Part shown: piece after piece, positions 63,240 through 64,000 of the stretch | Numbering within the stretch: the first letter of the stretch is position 1 | Layout: each line of letters begins with the position of its first letter | Assembly: GCA_001574975.1 (NCBI GenBank) | Contig: KQ965733.1 | Location: 685,012 to 749,011, forward strand | Length of the DNA stretch: 64,000 nucleotides | Source of the DNA: Gonapodya prolifera JEL478 | Taxonomy: Eukaryota > Monoblepharomycota > Monoblepharidomycetes > Monoblepharidales > Gonapodyaceae | Reading direction: 5' to 3' | Notes under the pieces: generated by a model | Databases searched by the model: none | What the model was told of the DNA's origin: nothing | Seen by the model: the letters and a program-made list of their open reading frames with translations, nothing else | Made by a program: the position numbers and the translations under genes

Positions 63240-63863
63240 TTAGAACCCTTTGTATAGCCTTGATACCATTTCAAAGAGGACTCTGCAAGAGGGTGTCGAG
63301 AAAAGACAGTGAGATGTAGGAAGGGGAATGAATGGGTAAACTCAGGTTTCCATTTTCATTTCCTCCCCCTTCCGCTTGATGAAGAAAATGTTATCATCCA
63401 CACGATCGCGCACTCCACACGTTATGGGCCAATATGTGAGAGTCGCGCCAGCAGTCATGGTATGACAACGCTTCGGGTCTCCAAACCACGCGAACAGCCA
63501 GTTCGCCGCTTTAAATTCAACCTTGCGCTCCGATTTCCCCGCACAAATACCACGTTTCTCAACATACGACAAGTAAACTCACCCTCCTACTACAATGAAC
63601 AGAAACAGCGCAAGCGTCCAAGGACCGACTGGGATCTTGGACTCGTTCTTCTTCAGCGTTGCCGAAGGAGCCTTGCCCTTCTTCGCGAGCGACTGATGTT
63701 GGGTGTTCCTAGCGCGGATGGTGGGAGTGCCGGCCTGGATTTGGTTCAACGGATGGGAAATGTCGGGCGCGTTGTGAATTGGGTGTGTGAACGTTCGATT
63801 GGAGCGGGCAAGGTCAGTGGTGGGTGTGGACAGGACGATTGTGGGTGGTAGATGACGCACCAT
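63240..63863 (-). CDS. SERP1: RAMP4/SERP1 (Ysy6) ER tail-anchored protein
   Basis: A small tail-anchored protein associated with the Sec61 translocon. Three exons: 63863-63861 (ATG only), 63734-63583 and 63282-63240. They total 198 nt, 65 aa, almost exactly the family length. Exon 2 reads AGTPTIRARNTQHQSLAKKG and then, after a short linker, the membrane anchor VGPWTLALFLFIVVGG. Exon 3 completes it with VLFEMVSRLYKGF-stop. R-x-R-N-x-x-H near the N-terminus and V-G-P-W-x-L-A-L-F-x-F-x-V before the last residues are the RAMP4 signatures. It was missed by single-frame reading because the first exon is just a start codon. Confidence 0.9.
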
Positions 63864-64000
63864 TGGGTTTGAGCTGCGAGCGGTGGAAGTGTGCTTGTGG
63901 AGGTGTGCTGAGAATTGGCGCGCTGGCAGGCTTGCAGCCGTGACCAAAGCCGACACTGGCCGCAGCCTTCGTGCAATCTTTGCGTGACCGTGTGCTCTGG
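63864..64000. other. Right-edge flank of the RAMP4 gene
   Basis: 137 bp upstream of the RAMP4 start codon. No exon can be supported here; it is presumably promoter. Confidence 0.4.

Overview
The window is nuclear DNA from a fungus, most likely a zoosporic (flagellated) lineage such as the Chytridiomycota. Genes are dense and on both strands. They are broken by many short GT-AG introns (about 45-600 bp), the products are clearly opisthokont, and there are no operons or ribosome binding sites. Dikarya and most Mucoromycota lack flagella, but this window carries an alpha-tubulin acetyltransferase (ATAT1/Mec-17) and an LRRC71-like leucine-rich-repeat protein, both expected of an organism with an axoneme. 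An IQ-motif coiled-coil protein would fit the same picture.

Layout. 0.3-4.2 kb: an ankyrin-repeat protein and a convergent serine beta-lactamase-fold protein. 5-8.5 kb: a helical, possibly SAPS-like multi-exon gene. 9-13.9 kb: an MFS anion permease of the DAL5/TNA1 type, profilin and an orphan. 13.9-20.4 kb: an SLC41/MgtE-type magnesium transporter, mitochondrial glutamyl-tRNA synthetase and an intronless DUF1697 protein. 20.7-26 kb: a GGA clathrin adaptor (VHS-GAT-ear), the autophagy E2-like enzyme ATG10 and a small SET-domain protein. 26-34.8 kb: RINT1/TIP20, calmodulin, LRRC71-like and EIPR1. 35-41.5 kb: cohesin SMC1. 41.7-44.5 kb: an island of degenerate mobile-element DNA. 44.8-57 kb: ATAT1, cohesin RAD21, a TEM1/SPG1 GTPase, the IQ protein, and a disordered and two small membrane-type orphans. 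57.3-64 kb: a kelch-like/transmembrane/SH3 surface protein, a large disordered protein and RAMP4/SERP1.

The most unusual part is the 41.7-44.5 kb island between SMC1 and ATAT1. It holds a frameshifted chromodomain, a broken Ulp1 (C48) cysteine protease and, next to it, the C-terminal end of a Fanzor protein (the eukaryotic relative of TnpB, an RNA-guided nuclease family). In the Fanzor relic the zinc-finger and RuvC-III motifs are readable, but a TGA interrupts the first Cys-x-x-Cys. A GC-rich, hairpin-rich stretch lies just upstream of it.

Functional themes are membrane trafficking and autophagy (GGA, RINT1, EIPR1, ATG10, RAMP4), cohesin (SMC1 and RAD21 about 5 kb apart on the same strand), calcium and cell-cycle signalling (calmodulin, IQ protein, TEM1/SPG1) and the axoneme. 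Exon limits were placed by eye. For calmodulin, ATG10, SET, RAMP4, the GGA VHS exons, ATAT1, two orphans and the 766-aa protein, the spliced exon lengths keep frame. Other genes have approximate internal splice sites.
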